Assembly: GCA_934646965.1 (NCBI GenBank)
Contig: CAKUEZ010000027.1
Span: 1-23,194 of the forward strand
Direction: 5' to 3'
DNA length: 23,194 bases
Source: an uncultured Collinsella sp.
GTDB taxonomy: Bacteria > Actinomycetota > Coriobacteriia > Coriobacteriales > Coriobacteriaceae
This document shows, in pieces, positions 22,423 to 23,194 of this stretch. Below the pieces are notes generated by a model. It was not told where the DNA came from. It saw only the letters and a program-made list of their open reading frames with translations, and made no database searches. The position numbers and the translations under genes are program-made. How positions within the stretch are numbered: position 1 is the stretch's first letter; the number at the start of each line of letters is the position of its first letter.

Positions 22423-22478
22423 TAGTCGTTGGGGACGTTCTTGTTTGACTAGTCATTTAGGAACGCCCCCAATGACTA
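22423..22478. repeat. REP-like hairpin with 18-bp arms
   Basis: Positions 22423-22440 and 22461-22478 are complementary at 16 of 18 bases. The loop repeats GACTAGTC, which also overlaps the left arm. The unit ends two bases before the 158-bp element copy B. It resembles extragenic palindromes of REP type; no associated transposase is in the window. Confidence 0.55.
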
Positions 22479-22480
22479 AC

Positions 22481-22638
22481 TTCAAAACTATGCCGGATTA
22501 CGGGGCTGAACTGCGGATTGTCGACCATACCGAAATTGGTAAAATGAAAACCGCAGGTAGAAGGCTTGCTATGATTTGAAAATAGGGGGTGTGGTTGGCT
22601 CATTCAAGTTCAGCCCCGTAATCCGGCATAGTTTTGAA
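22481..22638. repeat. 158-bp structured element, copy B, with perfect 32-bp arms
   Basis: Positions 22481-22512 are the exact reverse complement of 22607-22638. The 94-base interior, read on the minus strand, aligns without gaps to the interior of copy A. The conserved core is at 22547-22569, and the inner helix (GTCGACCATACC side) is also kept. The arms match those of copy A at only about a third of positions. There is no open reading frame and no obvious target-site duplication. Confidence 0.78.
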
Positions 22639-22737
22639 ATGGCACTGAATGAGTGACGGCAAATGAGCCGCAATGAAGCAGGCTAGTCCCTCGTTTCCGT
22701 AACCTTTCCGCAACAATTCGCCCTTCGCGGTGCAAGC

Positions 22738-22767
22738 TTCCGTCCGCAGCGTTCCCTGCGCTACACT
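22738..22767 (+). promoter_or_regulatory. Candidate promoter of the kinase gene
   Basis: TTCCGT (22738-22743) and TACACT (22762-22767) are 18 bases apart. A 6-bp hairpin (AGTCGC at 22769-22774 with GCGACT at 22781-22786) follows at the start of the leader. The match is modest. Confidence 0.35.
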
Positions 22768-22817
22768 TAGTCGCACTGTGGCGACTTTGCGCCGCTCCCG
22801 ACCCAAGGGGGACATTC

Positions 22818-23194
22818 ATGAAGAACACTCAGCTGCTGCTGATCAACGATATGTGCGGCTACGGCAAGGTCGCGCTCTCCGCCATGCTGCCGGTGCTGTC
22901 GCACATGGGCTACCGTATCCACAACCTGCCGACGGCGCTTGTGTCCGATACGCTCAACTACCCCAAGTTTTACATTCACGACACTACGGAGTACGTGCGT
23001 CAGAGTCTCGCCATCTGGGAGGAACTCGGCTTTGAGTTCGACGCCATCTCGACCGGCTTTATCGTGACCGAGGAAGAGACGCGCATCATCTCGGACTTTT
23101 GCCACCGCCGCGCGCAAAAGGGCACCAAGGTGTTCGTCGACCCCATCATGGGCGACAACGGCAAACTTTACGCCGGTGTGCCCGAGTCCACGAT
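22818..23194 (+). CDS. Pyridoxamine/pyridoxal kinase-like protein (N-terminal part)
   Basis: A gene cut by the window end; 125 residues are visible. The start MKNTQLLLINDMCGYGKVAL and the following ALVSDTLNYPKF match the ribokinase-superfamily vitamin B6 kinases (PdxY/PdxK type), where N-D-x-x-G-x-G-x-x-x-L and the P-T-A-L/I-L/V-S motif line the substrate pocket. VDPIMGDNGKLY (about 108-119) is the conserved strand and loop that precedes the ATP site. Such enzymes phosphorylate pyridoxal, pyridoxamine or pyridoxine with ATP. AAGGGGG lies just before the ATG at 22818. The catalytic G-x-G-D motif would lie beyond the window, so activity and exact vitamer cannot be judged. Confidence 0.8.
   Translation, partial: MKNTQLLLINDMCGYGKVALSAMLPVLSHMGYRIHNLPTALVSDTLNYPKFYIHDTTEYVRQSLAIWEELGFEFDAISTGFIVTEEETRIISDFCHRRAQKGTKVFVDPIMGDNGKLYAGVPEST

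Larger units (their letters stand above)
22143..22817. other. 675-base gap rich in inverted repeats
   Basis: No gene is supported here. In order it holds the MarR operator and promoter (22164-22226), an 8-bp hairpin (22246-22265), a nested 92-base hairpin (22286-22377), an 18-bp-stem hairpin (22423-22478), the 158-bp element copy B (22481-22638), and the leader of the kinase gene. Confidence 0.7.

Noticed and set aside
22143..22817. CRISPR array in the repeat-rich gap
   Set aside because: The repeats are inverted pairs of different sequence, not regularly spaced direct repeats, and no cas gene is present.

Overview
The window looks like part of a chromosome of a GC-rich gut actinobacterium of the class Coriobacteriia, most like Collinsella. 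I infer this from the protein types and the gene mix (ascorbate-type PTS, small transaldolases, OFA-type MFS carrier, MarR plus paired ABC exporter). There is no rRNA in the window to confirm it. Coding is dense, nearly every gene has an AAGGAG/GAAAGGA-type ribosome binding site, and the neighbours form compact operons.

Layout. 1-190: the tail of an OmpR/PhoB-type response regulator and its terminator. 188-4504: an rRNA methyltransferase (minus), a HAD phosphatase (plus) and a DeoR-type repressor (minus), the last two converging on a shared hairpin. 4853-8862: a sugar module, transaldolase - PTS EIIA - EIIB - EIIC (ascorbate/UlaA type) - terminator - second transaldolase. The divergent DeoR gene is its likely regulator. 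8863-10696: a hairpin-rich non-coding stretch, then an AAA/DUF4143 ATPase whose promoter region is an array of alternating inverted repeats. 10697-12844: Tex. 13256-16567 (minus): SDR dehydrogenase - OFA/MFS transporter - Gfo/Idh/MocA dehydrogenase, apparently one catabolic operon, with a divergent LysR regulator at 16801-17679. 17908-22142 (minus): MarR regulator and two overlapping ABC exporter half-transporters, driven by a clear TTGACA/TAGATT promoter whose -10 is covered by a MarR-like operator half-site. 22818-end: the start of a pyridoxamine/pyridoxal kinase-like gene.

The most unusual content is in the gaps. Several intergenic regions hold long, nearly perfect inverted repeats: 118-184, 8885-9077, 17788-17893, 22286-22377, 22423-22478, and the pair 12928-13085 and 22481-22638. 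The members of that pair are homologous to each other. Aligned in opposite orientation they share a 94-nt interior without gaps (61 of 94 identical by hand count, including a 15-nt exact apical core). Their 32-nt flanking arms have largely unrelated sequence between the copies, yet each arm still pairs with its own partner. That pattern fits a family of structured elements (a MITE-like repeat or a structured RNA) that I cannot assign to a named family.

Other points of interest are a methyltransferase whose first catalytic domain has lost its NPPY-type motif, an ascorbate-type PTS without ascorbate catabolic genes but flanked by duplicated transaldolases, and complementary loss of active-site residues in the two ABC exporter halves.
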